Below are positions 37,226-46,140 of a DNA stretch of 64,000 nucleotides, piece after piece. This stretch comes from Desulfonatronospira sp964577315 (GTDB lineage: Bacteria; Desulfobacterota; Desulfovibrionia; Desulfovibrionales; Desulfonatronovibrionaceae), in NCBI GenBank assembly GCA_964577315.1, contig CAZNYT010000004.1, positions 1 through 64,000 of the forward strand. Reading direction: 5' to 3'. Made by a program: the position numbers and the translations under genes. Each line of letters begins with the position of its first letter. The stretch's first letter is position 1. The notes under the pieces are model-generated. The model saw only the letters and a list, made by a program, of their open reading frames with translations. It searched no databases and was not told the DNA's origin.

Positions 37226-37314
37226 TTTTAGTGCTGTCAACTCCAGGTTGCAAAAAAGGTCAAAACCTGCAAGAATCTATTATGCTATTTTCTTGAATTA
37301 TTTCGAGGGTTTTT

Positions 37315-37689
37315 ATGAAGCATAGTACCCGGCAACGTTACGCCATTCTGGAAAGCTTGCGAGCAGCTCCAGGGCCGATGAGTCCCAAGGAGATTCTGGA
37401 AGCCTCCCGCAAACAGGTTCCTGGCTTGGGAATAGCCACGGTTTACCGCAATCTCAAATTATTGGTGCAAGAAGGGGTGGTTCGGGAGTTGGTTCTGCCT
37501 GAACCCGGCACACGCTACGAGCTGTCCGGATTAAAGCACCACCATCATTTCCAGTGCCGGGGATGCGATCGAGTGTTTTGCCTGGATGGATGTCCCGGAG
37601 AAATCGAAGCCTTAACTCCCGAGGGGTTTGATCTGGAAGAGCACGAAATAGTCTTGTACGGTAGGTGTTCCGGGTGTATTCGGGGCTAG
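37315..37689 (+). CDS. Fur-family metalloregulator
   Basis: A 124-residue regulator with the winged-helix N-terminus (RQRYAILESLRAAPGPMSPKEIL ... and LGIATVYRNLKLLVQEG) and a C-terminal metal/dimer domain with HHHHFQCRGC (about 79-88) and RCSGC near the end, forming the usual two CxxC structural zinc pairs. Given the divergent zinc-type transporter, Zur is the best guess, but PerR or Fur cannot be excluded. The ligand for the sensing site was not resolved. Confidence 0.9.
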   Translation: MKHSTRQRYAILESLRAAPGPMSPKEILEASRKQVPGLGIATVYRNLKLLVQEGVVRELVLPEPGTRYELSGLKHHHHFQCRGCDRVFCLDGCPGEIEALTPEGFDLEEHEIVLYGRCSGCIRG

Positions 37690-37737
37690 ATCCGGAATAG
37701 GGCTGGCATATGTGATGGTGCTAATACTCAGCCGTAA

Positions 37738-39045
37738 TCACCCCTGATATAGATCGGGCAAAAACAGGGCCAGTTGAGGGAAGGCAGTCAGAATGGCGAT
37801 ACACAGGATTATGCTGAGCAGATAGGGCCATACTCCCCTAAAAATGGTTACTACAGGCGTGTCCTTGACTATACCCGCCACCACGTACACGTTGGCCCCC
37901 ACAGGGGGAGTGATCACCCCCATGCCCACCACCAAGACAATAACCACCCCGAACCAGATAGGGTCAAATCCCAATTGTACTGCTACGGGATAGAAAATGG
38001 GTATGGTTAATAGTATCAAGGCCAGGGCGTCAATAAAGCAACCTAGTATCAGATAAACCACAAGGATTACCGCTAGCACGGCTATGGGATGTATGGGCAA
38101 ATCTCCGGCCCACATGGCAAGATTGGTGGGGATTTGGGTTACCGCCAAGAAACGCCCGAAAATGGTGGCTGCCGCCACCAGGAACATGATCATGGCAGAT
38201 ATCCGAATAGAGTCTTTTAGGGAGTTCAAAAAACCCTGCCAATTGATCTGCCTTCTTAAAAGGGCAACTGCCAAAGTAGCAGCTGCACCTACAGCCCCAG
38301 CCTCGGTGGGGGTGAAGTACCCCATGAAGAGCCCACCTATAACTACCAGAAATATGATTACTACTTCGATACCCCCATAAAGCACAGCCTTGACCTTGCT
38401 CTTAACATCTATTTCCGGCCCGGGTGGTGCCAGCTCCGGTCTGCGTTTGGCCCGGAGATAGGTGACCAGCATGAACAGGGACATGAGAAGTACTCCCGGT
38501 ATAATGCCTGCAAGGAAGAGCAGGGCTATGGACTCTCCCGTTGCTATGCCGTACAGGATAAATATTACGCTAGGCGGAATCATGACTCCCAGGATGGCTG
38601 ATGAAGCTACCACCGAGGTAGCCAGGGAGCGTTGATAATTGTATCTTTTCATTTCAGGTACCGCTACCGCGCTCATGGTGGCGGCCGTGGCGGTTGTGGA
38701 TCCGCAGATGGCCCCGAATACCGTGCTTGCACCTACAGTGGCCAGGGCTAATCCTGCGGGCAGCTTCCCCATGACCTTGTAGGTGGCGTCGAATATTCTG
38801 CGGCTTATGCCGGCATGATAGGCCAGGTATCCCATCCAGACGAACAAGGGTACCACTATCAGGGAATAGGAAGCGAAGGTGTTGTAAAGGGTGGAAGCGG
38901 CAATGGACAGGGCTGCGTTCCAGGATATGAGATGGGCGTATCCGGCCACGCCCACAATTACCATGACATAAGCCACTGGCATCCTGGCCGCGATCAAAAC
39001 AAACACCAGCAGGACGCCCGCGATTCCGACCTCTACTGGGCTCAC
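37738..39045 (-). CDS. dctM: TRAP transporter large permease (DctM)
   Basis: The 435-residue membrane subunit with about 12-13 hydrophobic segments, of the tripartite ATP-independent transporter. Typical pieces are GASTVFGAICGSTTATAATM (about 104-123), PPSVIFILYG, and GYFTPTEAGAVGA (about 244-256). Its start overlaps the DctQ stop by 4 bases. Substrate is an organic acid in most such systems but cannot be told here. Confidence 0.95.
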   Translation of the reverse strand: MSPVEVGIAGVLLVFVLIAARMPVAYVMVIVGVAGYAHLISWNAALSIAASTLYNTFASYSLIVVPLFVWMGYLAYHAGISRRIFDATYKVMGKLPAGLALATVGASTVFGAICGSTTATAATMSAVAVPEMKRYNYQRSLATSVVASSAILGVMIPPSVIFILYGIATGESIALLFLAGIIPGVLLMSLFMLVTYLRAKRRPELAPPGPEIDVKSKVKAVLYGGIEVVIIFLVVIGGLFMGYFTPTEAGAVGAAATLAVALLRRQINWQGFLNSLKDSIRISAMIMFLVAAATIFGRFLAVTQIPTNLAMWAGDLPIHPIAVLAVILVVYLILGCFIDALALILLTIPIFYPVAVQLGFDPIWFGVVIVLVVGMGVITPPVGANVYVVAGIVKDTPVVTIFRGVWPYLLSIILCIAILTAFPQLALFLPDLYQG

Positions 39046-39542
39046 TCCGGTTTTCTCCCGTGAATTGCTGTTTTTATGGATCTGGCGAGCTCAATAACCG
39101 TGGTTAGGGCCAACATGATCATGCCCAGGGCCACCAGGTAATAGACCGGGAAAACAGGTATATCCAGGGAGGAAGTGGAAAGATTTCTTCTGTGTACAGT
39201 TTCCGCGTACTGAATTAGCCCCCAGCTTATAAGGGAAATAAAGACCAAGGAGATGGTATTGGTCAAGGTATCTACGATGCCTTGCCATCTGTTAGGCAAA
39301 CTATCCACCAAGAGGGTGACAGTGACATGTCCTCTATGTACCGCACAATAGGCCAGGCCCAAGGACAACAGGAGCGCACCCATAATCTCCACCAATTCGT
39401 AGCTTCCTGTCAAGGGTTTCCAAAGAGCGCGCATGACAATATTGGCCACAATAACGAGCATGACCGCTGCTAACGCAGCCTGAGCCACTTGGGAAGTTCG
39501 CAGTGCCAAATAGTTAACAATTTTTTCCAGATGAGACAGCAT
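39042..39542 (-). CDS. dctQ: TRAP transporter small permease (DctQ)
   Basis: A 166-residue four-segment membrane subunit. It has MLVIVANIVMRALWKPLTGSYELVEIMGALLLSLG in the family pattern and CAVHRGHVTVTLLVDSLPNRW, the HRGHVTV motif of DctQ. It overlaps dctM by 4 bases. A hairpin and about 260 bases separate it from the binding-protein gene upstream. Confidence 0.93.
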   Translation of the reverse strand: MLSHLEKIVNYLALRTSQVAQAALAAVMLVIVANIVMRALWKPLTGSYELVEIMGALLLSLGLAYCAVHRGHVTVTLLVDSLPNRWQGIVDTLTNTISLVFISLISWGLIQYAETVHRRNLSTSSLDIPVFPVYYLVALGMIMLALTTVIELARSIKTAIHGRKPE

Positions 39543-39608
39543 AGCTACATTTTTGGGGACTGAATTCTTGTATCCGCGAAAACGCGCCTCGGCCTATTAA
39601 GGACAAAA

Positions 39609-39641
39609 GGGCTTTCCTGGATATGGAATCCAGAAAAGCCC
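39609..39641 (-). terminator. Hairpin between dctP and dctQ, terminator or attenuator
   Basis: GGGCTTTCCTGGAT pairs with ATCCAGAAAAGCCC with one mismatch around a short loop; on the minus strand it is followed by TTTTG. It lies 67 bases upstream of dctQ, inside the dctP-dctQ-dctM transcript, so it could lower membrane-subunit expression relative to the abundant binding protein. Confidence 0.6.
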
Positions 39642-39806
39642 ATGATGTTTACATTCAGATCTCGAGAGTTAAAGTTAAAAGTAAAGGCGAAGAAATCAGT
39701 AGGTTAAATCAGTTATCGCTACGTACAGGTGGAACTGTATATAAATGGTCAATAAAAACAAGGTGTTGCCAGGGAACTTTGGACTGGCAAGGTTCAGATT
39801 AAGCTG

Positions 39807-40871
39807 TTAGAAATCTGAGTATTTTTCCGAGTATTTTTTGTCCAATTCCCGAACGATATCCACGGCTTCCCTGCCGGGCAATCCGCGTTCATTCTGCCTC
39901 TGGATCCAATTTTCAGTCACAGGCTCCACGGTTTCACGCCATTCTTCCTCCTGTCCCGGATCCAACTCCAGGGTTTCAATGCCGTGTTCCTGGATTCCGT
40001 ATTCCAGGCCTTTTCTGGTGTACTCGGTCCTTATTTTCCCGTATTCTTCCACAAATTCCTGGTTCAATTCTTCAAAAACCTCTTGTATATCCGGGGGCAG
40101 AGCGTTCCAGGTATCCTTGTTCATGACCTTCATAAAAACCACATTGTACAGGAATGGAGTGTGTGTGACATAATCCACTACTTCCGCCAGCCTGAATCCC
40201 TCAAGGGTGTCAGTGGGGGCAAGTATGCCGTCCACAATCCCCTGGTCCAGGGCCAGGTAAGACTCGGACATGGGCATGGAATGGGTGGTAGCGCCCAGTT
40301 CTTCCAGGGGGGAAATAGTACCGCCTACTGCTCTTATTTCCAAGCCGGACATATCGTCCAAGGTTTGTACCGGTTGTTTGCTCATAATGTTGCCCGGGCC
40401 GGTGGCCCAAAACATAAGGACCTTGACGTCTTCGAACTCATCCACCCCTAGGTCCTGTTTGATCCTTTTATAGCCTTCGTGGACTGTCCAGGAAGCGGCC
40501 AGCGCGTTTTTGTTTTCATATCCGGGCAGCTCGAAGGCTTCGGTTAGGGGGAAAACTCCCGGGGTATACGAGGGACAGGTGGTGCCGATATCTGCTACTC
40601 CTTCAGCTACCCCGTGATAGATTTCCTTGGCCCCTAGGAGGGCCTCTCCGGCATGAAGATTAATGTTTACCCGTCCATCGGTTCTTTCCTGGACCTCTTG
40701 AATCCAGCGTTCATGTCCCTGGGTCACCATGAAATCCGTAGCTGGCCAAAAAGTGGCCATGGACAGATCATAGGTTCTGACGGCTTCCTCCTCTTCTTCT
40801 GCACAGCCCCAAAGAGAGGCAAGGGCAAGAACCAGGACAAGCCCCGCACAAAAGCAAAATTTGCTTTTCAT
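39807..40871 (-). CDS. dctP: TRAP transporter solute-binding lipoprotein (DctP)
   Basis: A 354-residue DctP-family periplasmic binding protein. The start at 40871 (GGAGGG upstream) yields a signal with lipobox LWGC, so it is membrane-anchored, unlike many soluble DctP proteins. Family features include the substrate-binding Arg region LEIRAVGGTISPLEELG and the PMSESYLALDQGIVDG segment. Acid uptake is the usual role. It heads the three-gene set. Confidence 0.94.
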   Translation of the reverse strand: MKSKFCFCAGLVLVLALASLWGCAEEEEEAVRTYDLSMATFWPATDFMVTQGHERWIQEVQERTDGRVNINLHAGEALLGAKEIYHGVAEGVADIGTTCPSYTPGVFPLTEAFELPGYENKNALAASWTVHEGYKRIKQDLGVDEFEDVKVLMFWATGPGNIMSKQPVQTLDDMSGLEIRAVGGTISPLEELGATTHSMPMSESYLALDQGIVDGILAPTDTLEGFRLAEVVDYVTHTPFLYNVVFMKVMNKDTWNALPPDIQEVFEELNQEFVEEYGKIRTEYTRKGLEYGIQEHGIETLELDPGQEEEWRETVEPVTENWIQRQNERGLPGREAVDIVRELDKKYSEKYSDF

Positions 40872-41030
40872 GTTTTCCCTCCGTTGCGATAAAGTATCCA
40901 GGATGGTAACTAATGTGTGACTTCGACTAGAGTGTATATATACCAAGCAAGCGGCTTTGTAAAACATGTTTTCACAGGCGCTTGAAAGCCTCATGATGGC
41001 AAATCACGATTTATGATCCCGGCTTAAGCT

Positions 41031-42368
41031 TCAGAATCTCTTGAGCTCGAAGAGTTTCTTGGATTGGGTGGATACGATATGGAAATATCTGTCCTGGGGA
41101 GTGTAGATGTACGGTACGTCTTCCTTGCGCCGGTATAAGAAGTGGGCTAGAATCATACGATTTACAGCTTGATGTCCAATAATCATGATATATGTGGGAT
41201 TGCCGCTTAAGTAGATAGCCTTTTTTAAACCCCGGTCTACTCGTTCCTTCAAGGTGACGTAACCTTCCCCCTGAGGATAGATATAGTTGTACTTGTCCTG
41301 GATCCTGGCATAAAAAACTTCAGGTTTTTCCCGGCGAATCTCTTCATAGCTCATCCCTTCACATATCCCGGAATCGATTTCGTTGAATTCCTGCAAGTGG
41401 ATCACGCGGCTATTTTTCTGCTGCTGTCTTATGGGCTCAGAGGTTTCTATGGTGCGTTTTTTGGCGCTGGTGTAGATATAGGGTATATTGGTGTTCTGGA
41501 AATGCTTGGCCAGTGCTTCGGCCTGTTTCCAACCATTGGGAGTGAGTTTGGAGTCGCCGCCGATCCTGTTCTCCAGGTTAAAGTAGCTTTCACCGTGCCG
41601 AACCAGGAACAGGTTCTTGACCCAGTCCGATACCAATAGATCCCGGATCTGGACGTTACAAAAAATATTGTCCGTGATTTTTTGGGCCAGGATCTGATTG
41701 TTTAGGGAATCCAGAATGTAGTAGTTAGGCTCTTGATCCAGGGGGTCAGCAATATGCTCATAATAGGAGATCCTTTTTTGAAAGCCATCAAAGGCCTCTT
41801 GAAAGCTGTAATTGGCAAACTCGTTTTGCTGGGTTTTCTTGGTAATGCTGGCCTTTAAGATTTCCTCGTCCGTGTTTATGCATTCCACAAAAAGAATAGG
41901 GTGATCTCCGAGCATTTCCTGGATGGTTCTGCGCCTTTTATGGCTAACATTAGTAGCGTCCAGGATGGCCACCTGCCCATTTCCAGCCAAGTATTTCCTG
42001 GCATTGTTTATGTTGGTCAGGGCTATCTGTTCCCTGAGTTCAACGTTTGTCTTGTTGTCAGGGTTGTAGAAGTCTGGCTTGGTTGAGCTCTCGCTGAGAA
42101 GTTTGCGGCGCAGATCGCCGTTGTTGAATATGCGGACCTTGATATTTTCCTTTTGGAGGCCTTCCTTGAGCTTGGCAGCCACAGTGGACTTTCCTCTTGC
42201 CGGCAAACCCACCATGACGATATATAGTTTGTTCAAATAATCTTGCATTTTTTCAATCTTACTTCTCAGGTTATTGCTGTCAAGTGAATCTCGGGGATTC
42301 AAAAGAGATATATCCTTAGGGATAGCTTCAGAATGGAATTGTCCTTGATTCCGTGATCTCTTCTGCAT
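41031..42368 (-). CDS. 6-Phosphofructo-2-kinase/fructose-2,6-bisphosphatase, bifunctional
   Basis: Predicted to make and break fructose 2,6-bisphosphate, the signal controlling glycolysis versus gluconeogenesis in eukaryotes. About 445 residues. The kinase half has P-loop VGLPARGKSTVA (about 53-64), FNNGDLRRKLL, and LDATNVSHKRRR. The phosphatase half has the histidine-phosphatase triad: LVRHGESYFNLENRIGGDS (about 263-281), EIDSGICEGMSYEEI, and HQAVNRMILAHFLYRR. Both halves keep the catalytic residues visible by eye. ATG at 42368 was chosen for an AAGG five bases upstream; a shorter form starting at MQDYLNK is possible. This eukaryote-type enzyme is rare in bacteria. Confidence 0.9.
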   Translation of the reverse strand: MQKRSRNQGQFHSEAIPKDISLLNPRDSLDSNNLRSKIEKMQDYLNKLYIVMVGLPARGKSTVAAKLKEGLQKENIKVRIFNNGDLRRKLLSESSTKPDFYNPDNKTNVELREQIALTNINNARKYLAGNGQVAILDATNVSHKRRRTIQEMLGDHPILFVECINTDEEILKASITKKTQQNEFANYSFQEAFDGFQKRISYYEHIADPLDQEPNYYILDSLNNQILAQKITDNIFCNVQIRDLLVSDWVKNLFLVRHGESYFNLENRIGGDSKLTPNGWKQAEALAKHFQNTNIPYIYTSAKKRTIETSEPIRQQQKNSRVIHLQEFNEIDSGICEGMSYEEIRREKPEVFYARIQDKYNYIYPQGEGYVTLKERVDRGLKKAIYLSGNPTYIMIIGHQAVNRMILAHFLYRRKEDVPYIYTPQDRYFHIVSTQSKKLFELKRF

Positions 42369-42481
42369 ATAACCTTGCACTAGGTGGAGGCATGATTGCA
42401 GGTTTGTCTAGTCCTGACCGCATTTATGCCAGATGTGATCAGGATATCAATTGTTCAGAATCCAAGATAGGTAAAAGGATA

Positions 42482-42526
42482 TGTAACTATTCACGGGATT
42501 TTTTGCGTACATGGTGAATATTTACA
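42482..42526. repeat. GTAACTATTCACC family element, minimal copy 6
   Basis: TGTAACTATTCACGGGATT followed by TTTTGCGTACATGGTGAATA and TTTACA: just the two inverted ends with almost no interior, 45 bases. It stands upstream of the cardiolipin synthase gene. Confidence 0.7.
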
Positions 42527-42563
42527 AGGAGATACAAAAAATCAAGCCCTTTAGCACAGTTCA

Positions 42564-44012
42564 ATGCAAGTATTAGATTGGTTAATCCTGGCGGTTATTC
42601 TTTTCATTAATTTGTTTGCTGCAGGTCACGCTTTGCTGTTCAAGCGTGATCCCAGAGGGGCCTGGGCCTGGATTGTTACTTGTCTGTTGGTGCCCACATT
42701 GGGCCCAATACTCTACTTCCTGCTGGGGATCAATCGCGTTAAAACCCGGGCTAGGAAATTGAGGTGGTACTGGCCGCATTGGGACATGGATCTGGCTTTT
42801 TCCGGACCGGAATCGAAAACCAGCCAGGAAACAGTGCGGGATTTCAGGATTGCTCCAGATTTTCACCAACTGGCCCTGCTTTCCAAGGCTATTTCCAAGC
42901 GTCCCCTTTTGCAGGGCAATAGCGTTCAGCCTCTTTTTAACGGGGAAGGGGCTTACCCGGAAATGTTAAATACCATTGATCAAGCCCAGGAAAGCGTATA
43001 TCTCATGACTTTTATCTTTGACAGCAACCAAACTGGGGAGAGCTTTGTACAAGCTCTATCTAGGGCTAAAAACAGAGGGGTGGATGTGCGGGTTATAATT
43101 GATGGTATCGGGGAGTATTATTCCTGGCCCCGGGCCAAAAAAAAATTGAAAAGGGCCAAGATACCATTTGCCAGGTTTCTGCCACCCAAACTGTATCCAC
43201 CTTCCCCGTTTTTTCTTAATCTGCGCAATCACAGGAAGCTACTTATAGTAGATAGCGAGTACGGATTTGCTGGGGGAATGAATATAGGAGACAGACATTT
43301 GGCTGAGCAGTTGGATAATCCCAAACGTCAGCAAGACATACATTTCAAGTTTACTGGACCCATAGTAAACCAGATGGAGGAAGTTTTTCTGGAGGATTGG
43401 GGTTTTTGCACCGGGGATTACAGCAGACGCCCTAGGGAGAGAGTAGTGGGTGGCTACCAGGGGGAGGCGGTATGCAGGACCATAACCGTGGGACCCAACC
43501 AGGACATGGACAAATTGCGGATACTCTTGACCGGCGTAGTTTCCCAGGCCAAAAGAAGGGTTTTGATAATGACGCCTTATTTTCTGCCTTCCCAGGAACT
43601 GATAGGGGCCTTGCAGACCGCGGCCCTGAAAGGCCTAGAGGTAAGTGTGGTTCTGCCGTCCCAGAACAATCATCCTATTGTGCACTGGGCTACTCAGAAC
43701 ATGCTCTGGGAATTACTCCAATGGGGGGTGAGGGTGTTTTATCAGCCTCCTCCATTTGCTCATTCCAAGCTTTTCTTGGCGGACGACACCTATGCTTTAG
43801 TGGGCTCAGCCAATATAGATCCCCGGAGCCTCCGACTCAATTTCGAACTGGTGGTGGAAGTTTATGAGAAAAAGATGGTGCAGAGATTAGGCGGGTTTAT
43901 CCAGGACAAGATCCGGGAGTCCCACGAGGTAACCCTAGCGGAAGTGGATAGCCGCCCTATTCACATACGTACCCGGGATTCGTTGTGCTGGCTTTTCAGC
44001 CCTTATCTTTAG
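42564..44012 (+). CDS. cls: Cardiolipin synthase (phospholipase D family)
   Basis: Condenses two phosphatidylglycerols to cardiolipin at the inner membrane. The 482 residues have two N-terminal membrane segments (about 5-25 and 36-54), then two PLD HKD motifs: NHRKLLIVDSEYGFAGGMN (about 222-240) and AHSKLFLADDTYALVGSAN (about 394-412). Length is typical. ATG at 42564 begins close to the minimal repeat upstream; no strong Shine-Dalgarno is visible. Confidence 0.94.
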   Translation: MQVLDWLILAVILFINLFAAGHALLFKRDPRGAWAWIVTCLLVPTLGPILYFLLGINRVKTRARKLRWYWPHWDMDLAFSGPESKTSQETVRDFRIAPDFHQLALLSKAISKRPLLQGNSVQPLFNGEGAYPEMLNTIDQAQESVYLMTFIFDSNQTGESFVQALSRAKNRGVDVRVIIDGIGEYYSWPRAKKKLKRAKIPFARFLPPKLYPPSPFFLNLRNHRKLLIVDSEYGFAGGMNIGDRHLAEQLDNPKRQQDIHFKFTGPIVNQMEEVFLEDWGFCTGDYSRRPRERVVGGYQGEAVCRTITVGPNQDMDKLRILLTGVVSQAKRRVLIMTPYFLPSQELIGALQTAALKGLEVSVVLPSQNNHPIVHWATQNMLWELLQWGVRVFYQPPPFAHSKLFLADDTYALVGSANIDPRSLRLNFELVVEVYEKKMVQRLGGFIQDKIRESHEVTLAEVDSRPIHIRTRDSLCWLFSPYL

Positions 44013-44102
44013 CTGCTGCACAATTGCTTTGGTCGCTTGAGAATTCCGAGCGTCCCGTTTTGTTGGTTAGTAGATGCAAAAAACAAGGAAAGGAGAAATT
44101 GT

Positions 44103-44393
44103 ATGGAAGGCTGCTATCAGATGGAAATTAACGGAAAGCCCTGTTCCTGCGTGGAGTTTCCCACCACCAAGACCAAGATCTTGTTGATTTGTGGGGAAAA
44201 GGGTTTGGTGAGTTGCGGATACTTGAACATGAATGTGGCTTCCAAGATCCAGGAGGCCGTGGCCATGGTGCGTGGAGCGCAGTCCTTGGAAGAACTGCTT
44301 TCCGCGGAGGTTCGCTCCGTGAGCCCGGTTGCAGAAGAAATGGGGGTGAAACCGGGCATGACCGGGAAAGAAGCCATGGAGATACTGGCGTGA
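44103..44393 (+). CDS. DUF1805 (YunC-like) protein
   Basis: A 96-residue protein of the DUF1805/YunC family. It has the characteristic ILLICGEKGLVSCGYLNMN stretch. Function unknown; Bacillus YunC is a structural-genomics protein without a firm role. ATG at 44103 follows AGGAGAAATTGT; the longer frame back to 44037 lacks such a site. A bidirectional terminator follows. Confidence 0.8.
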   Translation: MEGCYQMEINGKPCSCVEFPTTKTKILLICGEKGLVSCGYLNMNVASKIQEAVAMVRGAQSLEELLSAEVRSVSPVAEEMGVKPGMTGKEAMEILA

Positions 44394-44454
44394 TTTTGCC
44401 AACGCAGCTTCATACAACGTAACTAAAGGAAGGCTGGTTACCGAAACAGGTTAC

Positions 44455-44490
44455 AAAAAAAGGGGCGTTTATGAAGACGCCCCTTTTTTG
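44455..44490. terminator. Bidirectional intrinsic terminator
   Basis: AAAAAAAGGGGCG (44455-44467) faces CGCCCCTTTTTT (44478-44489), a GC stem with T runs on both strands, between the converging DUF1805 and radical SAM genes. Confidence 0.9.
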
Positions 44491-44514
44491 TGATTTCAGT
44501 GTATTGAAGCCTTG

Positions 44515-46119
44515 TTAGGCGGTTTCATGTTCTGAAGTTTTTTGTTTGATCTTGGAGTTGGAGTACATTTCCTCTACGTTGAAGCGGTGGCAGGGGCCAC
44601 TGTTCCAGGTGCAGAATGGATAGAGGTTGCCCTGGGGGTCAGCGTAATGTACTATGCAATGGCGCACTCGATCTATTTCATAATTGTAGTGGTCCTGAAA
44701 GTGCATGGCAGCCGAGAGAATGATTCCATAACGGCTCTTTTGAATTTTTTCTTTCAGGGCTTTCTTGTCCATTTCGTGCCCTTCCCGCAAATGTATAAGA
44801 TCGTCTATGAATTCCTGCATCTTTTCAAAGTCCCAGCCTTCGGGGGCTTTGTCCTCGTGAAAGTGCTTTCTTAGTTCTCTCTTTAGCTGCAAGGCCAAAG
44901 CCTTTTTCAGCCAGGGATAGTTTTCTATGCGCTTGGCTTTCTTGTTCAGGCTTTCAGCTGCGGATTCAACATCCCAAAAGGCAGGGAAAGGAACAGCTTT
45001 GCCGGTTTCCTTGTCCACGAGTATGTAAGTCACGCATCCGCAATGGGGATGGCAGTTGGTATGTGCCATCTTCTCCCCGCCGGTAGCAGCCTCCAAAAAC
45101 CTGGATACCGGGGAGACAATGGAGAAGGGATACCAATCCCGGTGCATATCCATGAAATCGGTTTGTTCCTGGAGCTCCCTGGCTAGGTCTGCAGTGGTAA
45201 AACGCATTTCCCTGCGCTGGGATTCATCGATTCTGCCGGTAAAGGACACTGGCTGCCAGCTTATGGCGGTGATCACGTCCACGTTCTCCACGGCAAAGCG
45301 CAGGATGTCTCCTACCTGATGGTCATTGAATCCTTTGACAATAGTAGGAACCAGGGCCACTCGAACCCCGGCCTGGCGCAGATTCTCAATTGCCTTCATC
45401 TTGGTGTCGTACAAGGGTCGGCCGCGAGTTTGACGGTAAATGTCATCACTTACACCGTCGAATTGCAAATATACCACGTCCAGGCCGGCTTCAGCTACTT
45501 GTTCTGCAAACTCCGGTTTTTGGGCGAAACGAACCCCGTTGCTCGCCACCTGAATTTGGGCAAATCCCTTGGATTTGGCTTTGCGCACAGCATCCAGAAA
45601 ATGGGGGTGAATGGTGGGTTCACCTCCGGCAAACTGTACGCAAATAACCGGATGCGGCCCCAATGAGGCGATGGATTCGATTACGTGGTCAATCTGCTCC
45701 CAGGTTAGTTCGTATACCCGGCCCACGGCATTGGAATTGGCAAAGCAGATAGGACAGTTCAGGTTGCATCGATTAGTCAAGTCAATATTGATCATGGAAG
45801 GAAAGGATTTATGATTGCTGCATACCCCGCAATCATATGGACAACCTTGCTCCGGCTTTTTGTGAGGTTTGTCCACTTTGGCCGGCTTATCGTAATGGGT
45901 ATGCCGCATCTTGAGGAAAAAATCCTTGTCCGCACTAATGAGTTCCTTGAATTCGCCGTGCTCCTGACAGGATTTATTCATAAAAACCTGGTTGTCTTCC
46001 TCTACCAGGTCGGCCTCGATTATTTTGTTACACTCGGGACAAAGGCTGCGAGTGGAAATAGGCAGGTCGTAGGTAGTGGTTTGTTCTTTGGATTTGCTCC
46101 ACCAATTGTGTAAGAACAT
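44515..46119 (-). CDS. Radical SAM protein, Tes-like (tetraether/membrane-lipid synthase group)
   Basis: A 534-residue radical SAM enzyme resembling the COG1964/Tes group, whose archaeal member joins lipid tails into membrane-spanning tetraethers. N-terminal rubredoxin-like cysteines (C27, C30 in CPECNK; C51 in CQEHG), a second Cys set (CPYDCGVC, 93-100), the core CX3CX2C in NRCNLNCPIC (118/122/125), then CxxxCxC in TNCHPHCGC near 348-356 and a late Cys set (CIVHYADPQG ... PFCTWNSGPC near 493-515) suggest several Fe-S clusters. In bacteria the family's substrate is often unproven; fatty-acyl or ether lipids are the inference. Its start carries a nearly complete Shine-Dalgarno (AGGAGGTGAT). 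Confidence 0.85.
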   Translation of the reverse strand: MFLHNWWSKSKEQTTTYDLPISTRSLCPECNKIIEADLVEEDNQVFMNKSCQEHGEFKELISADKDFFLKMRHTHYDKPAKVDKPHKKPEQGCPYDCGVCSNHKSFPSMINIDLTNRCNLNCPICFANSNAVGRVYELTWEQIDHVIESIASLGPHPVICVQFAGGEPTIHPHFLDAVRKAKSKGFAQIQVASNGVRFAQKPEFAEQVAEAGLDVVYLQFDGVSDDIYRQTRGRPLYDTKMKAIENLRQAGVRVALVPTIVKGFNDHQVGDILRFAVENVDVITAISWQPVSFTGRIDESQRREMRFTTADLARELQEQTDFMDMHRDWYPFSIVSPVSRFLEAATGGEKMAHTNCHPHCGCVTYILVDKETGKAVPFPAFWDVESAAESLNKKAKRIENYPWLKKALALQLKRELRKHFHEDKAPEGWDFEKMQEFIDDLIHLREGHEMDKKALKEKIQKSRYGIILSAAMHFQDHYNYEIDRVRHCIVHYADPQGNLYPFCTWNSGPCHRFNVEEMYSNSKIKQKTSEHETA

Positions 46120-46123
46120 ATAT

Positions 46124-46134
46124 AATCACCTCCT
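46124..46134 (-). promoter_or_regulatory. Near-perfect Shine-Dalgarno of the Tes-like gene
   Basis: AGGAGGTGAT lies about five bases before the ATG at 46119, matching the anti-Shine-Dalgarno over about ten bases, which predicts unusually strong translation and fixes the start. Confidence 0.8.
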
Positions 46135-46140
46135 GACATT

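Larger units (their letters stand above)
36860..37314. other. Divergent regulatory region, znuA-like / fur-like
   Basis: 455 bases holding the transposon-like repeat at 36911-37153 and then an AT-rich segment with a palindrome at 37210-37225. Because the repeat lies just upstream of the binding-protein gene, that gene's promoter may be within or behind it. Confidence 0.5.
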
